Source of the DNA: Lanius collurio
Taxonomy: Eukaryota; Chordata; Aves; Passeriformes; Laniidae
Direction: 5' to 3'
Length of the DNA: 64,000 bases
Assembly (NCBI GenBank): GCA_020086605.1
Contig: JACBWW010000029.1
Coordinates: 4,817,474 to 4,881,473, forward strand
The notes beneath the pieces were generated by a model. The model had not been told where the DNA came from. It did not search any database and saw only the letters and a program-made list of their open reading frames with translations. Each line of letters opens with the position of its first letter. Within the stretch, counting starts at the first letter, position 1. The translations under genes and the position numbers were made by a program. Shown one piece after another: positions 61,985 through 64,000 of the stretch.

Positions 61985-62075
61985 AAAGATGGAAAATCTG
62001 AAGCACAGAGAAGCCAGGCAATTATTCACAGAAAATATGTTCCAGAAACAGATACTCAACCTAGGATTGGTTTTT
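61985..62075 (-). mobile_element. Possible MIR-like fragment, minus orientation
   Basis: AAGATGGAAAATCTGAAGCA then CAGAGAAGCCAGGCAATTAT resembles the complement of the MIR core (CAGATGAGGAAACTGAGGCACAGAGAGGTTAAGTAACTTG), and ACTCAACCTAGG follows where MIR has CGAACCCAGG. Diverged, but in the right order. Confidence 0.4.
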
Positions 62076-63462
62076 CCACTCTGTTATTTTCTTCTATTGG
62101 CACTCTGCAACTTCCTGTTTGTTCACAAATATTTATGAGTGTGTCCTCTGTGAAAATTGAACATTCAAGGTCTGCTTGGAGCGATTCTTGTCCTGAGGCA
62201 AGACTGCAGCCTGGGCTGCTACAACATCAAGAATGCAATGGACTTCAGTACATCACATCTCACCTGTGAGCTACTCCCTGAGCCTAAAAGCTCACCTAAT
62301 TATTGTTAAAGTCATTAAAAGAAGGAAGTACATAATGAAATGTACTTTCATGATACCCCAGAGCAGCTCAGCAAGGGAAAGGTTTGGGCATTCTGACGTG
62401 CTGCTCATGAGAATGGCACAGCTGAGGGCAGAACTGCCACCCACCCACTCCCTACACACTTGTGCTCCTGCTGCAAAATGCACATGGTCTTGCCCTCCTT
62501 CTTACACCTTTCCCTCTCCAGTTCCATGAGAACTCCTTGAATCCTTGATCATTTCTCACAGTGGCCTTGCAGAGAGAGAAACTGGAAGAACACGAGTTAC
62601 TGGTCAGGGGGATTGTGCCTGAGTGATGTGCTGGGGAACAGGGACCTGGAACACCCCAGCCCTGCCCACTGTAACCCCACTTCCTCCCCATCCCTTCCCA
62701 AATAGTTCAAAATCAGCTTTAGCAAATCTACGCTGTGGAACACAAAGCAGAGCAGGATCAGCTTCAGCAAAAGGTCTACAGCACCCAGCAAAGCACCAAG
62801 GGCACAGAATCTACCAGCATACCTCACCTGCCCCACTGGCCTGTGACTTCCAGATCCAGAGCCCCAGCCAGCCCCAGGCACTTCCAGCTCTCTTCCTTTC
62901 TCCCTGAAGGGCCCCCACAGCAGCACAGAATGCAAGCTCCAGCTGCTGGTTTACATTCAATTTGTAAATTGACTACACAAGGCAGAGGAGAATCAGCTTT
63001 CTTTAGCAACCAAAGGTGAAGTGATGCTCCATTTCCAGGTGTCCTTCTCTTAAAGCTGCCCATGCCACACGAGCCTGCTCCCCTTTGCCCTCCTGTCCCA
63101 TGAAGCAGATTACACATTCCCACACCACAGCCTGCACTGCCTCAACACACACAGCACCAGATTTCCTGCAACAGAAGGAAGGTGAGAAAATAAGGACCTC
63201 ATGTTCTCAGTCTTCTGTCCTGGTTCTGTGCTCAGACTTTTTGCCTGACATAGTCTGGTTTTATATGCAGGTCACTCAGTCTGTTCTTCTCACATGTACA
63301 TCAGGTGCTGCTGGAAAATGTGGCCATTATCCATCAAGTCCTTAAGCTTCAGTCAGCTTCCAGAGGAAGAGTAATAGATGCACTTGTGTTGTCACATCAT
63401 TGTCCGAAATGTCAGGGTAAAAAGCCCTGAGCATTAACAACTCCCTAAGGAAATCAGTTCTT

Positions 63463-63516
63463 AAAAAAAAAAAAGTAGAAGAGAGAGAAAAAAGAATGAG
63501 AGAGACAGAAGAAAAG
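63463..63516 (+). repeat. A12 and GA-rich purine tract
   Basis: Twelve A followed by about 40 bases almost entirely A or G, with GAGAGA units. Low-complexity sequence. Confidence 0.75.
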
Positions 63517-63810
63517 TGCAGAGCTTCCCTTTTCATCAGTGACAACTTGCACAGGAAAGTGCCCTGACCTGCTGTATGCCAGCCAAACACCCACACCGTG
63601 GTCTGACTTCCACTGAAGTTTACATTTTGTCTGGCTGAAGCAACATGTGCACATGTTGGTTTCTATTTCCAGGATCCAGGAACTTCTCTTTGGACATCAC
63701 ACATTAAAAGAGACATATCAGTTTGAAGGGTGAGAGTAATCTTGTCCCAGGGCACTTGTGTTAAGATTCAAGCAGTGTGGGGAGGTGACAGTGTAAGGCA
63801 GTGCAAATCT

Positions 63811-63905
63811 TCATAGACAGTAAAGGGAAAGGGGGGAAAACAGGAAAGAGAGAGATGAAATCAAAGAGGACAAGAAGCAGTAGTCAAAGTTAGGAGGAAG
63901 AGGAA
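63811..63905 (+). repeat. Purine-rich low-complexity tract
   Basis: A long A/G-biased stretch (AAAGGGAAAGGGGGGAAAAC, GGAAAGAGAGAGATGAAATC, GGAGGAAGAGGAAG) with few pyrimidines. Confidence 0.6.
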
Positions 63906-64000
63906 GTCAGGCACCCAAACTAATCAAGGTGACATGATGATATTTTCCTGGTGTGTTCAATCTCTATGATCTGCTTTTAAAGGACTTGCTAAAGTTAAGT

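Larger units (their letters stand above)
62080..64000. other. Intron or flank with purine-rich tracts
   Basis: No exon recognised. Purine-rich tracts occupy 63463-63516 (A12 then GA-rich) and about 63811-63905. The window ends in unresolved unique sequence. Confidence 0.55.

Noticed and set aside
1..64000. CRISPR arrays, operons, phage or bacterial mobile elements
   Set aside because: There are no regularly spaced repeats, no compact coding and no ribosome binding sites. The content is clearly vertebrate.

Overview
The window is vertebrate nuclear DNA, almost certainly from a bird and plausibly a passerine. It is an AT-leaning, CpG-poor, gene-sparse background with copies of the CR1 retrotransposon (the dominant avian LINE), two solo LTRs with 4-bp target duplications, and a few eroded amniote-age repeats (MIR-like, hAT-like). 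I see no prokaryotic signals: no operons, no ribosome binding sites, no CRISPR. Every long open frame except one looks like chance translation of intronic or intergenic DNA.

The one secure gene is delta-sarcoglycan (SGCD), on the minus strand at the left end. A 186-bp exon (2514-2699) encodes the first 62 residues of the protein: the cytoplasmic N-terminus and the single transmembrane helix. It is bounded by a good acceptor and a GTAAGT donor. The next coding exon would lie off the left edge. Positions 2700-64000 are therefore upstream of the start codon, as 5' intron and/or 5' flank. Mammalian SGCD is known to have long 5' introns, so most of the window is probably intron.

Layout: 1-2507, intron after the coding exon, with one ambiguous base. 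2514-2699, SGCD exon. 2700-9600, featureless intron. 9620-11080, the most promoter-like stretch, with a CpG cluster, a perfect CArG box (9727-9736) and a strong minus-strand donor at 10535 that could end an untranslated 5' exon. 12895-13086, short element with hAT-like ends. 16920-17119 and 18961-19375, CR1 3' ends. 20573-21025, solo LTR. 22650-22880 and 26590-26880, AT-rich candidate regulatory blocks. About 27545-27710 and 31395-31540, MIR-like SINE fragments. 33000-33300, another candidate conserved block. 53100-53360, small CpG-richer patch. 58280-58575, minus-strand CR1. 59507-59975, second solo LTR, inverted relative to the first and sharing its termini. The right end holds purine-rich tracts.

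I found no previously undescribed multi-gene system. The observations most worth checking are the possible SGCD 5' exon and muscle-type regulatory site around 9.6-11 kb, the related pair of solo LTRs, and the small hAT-like element.
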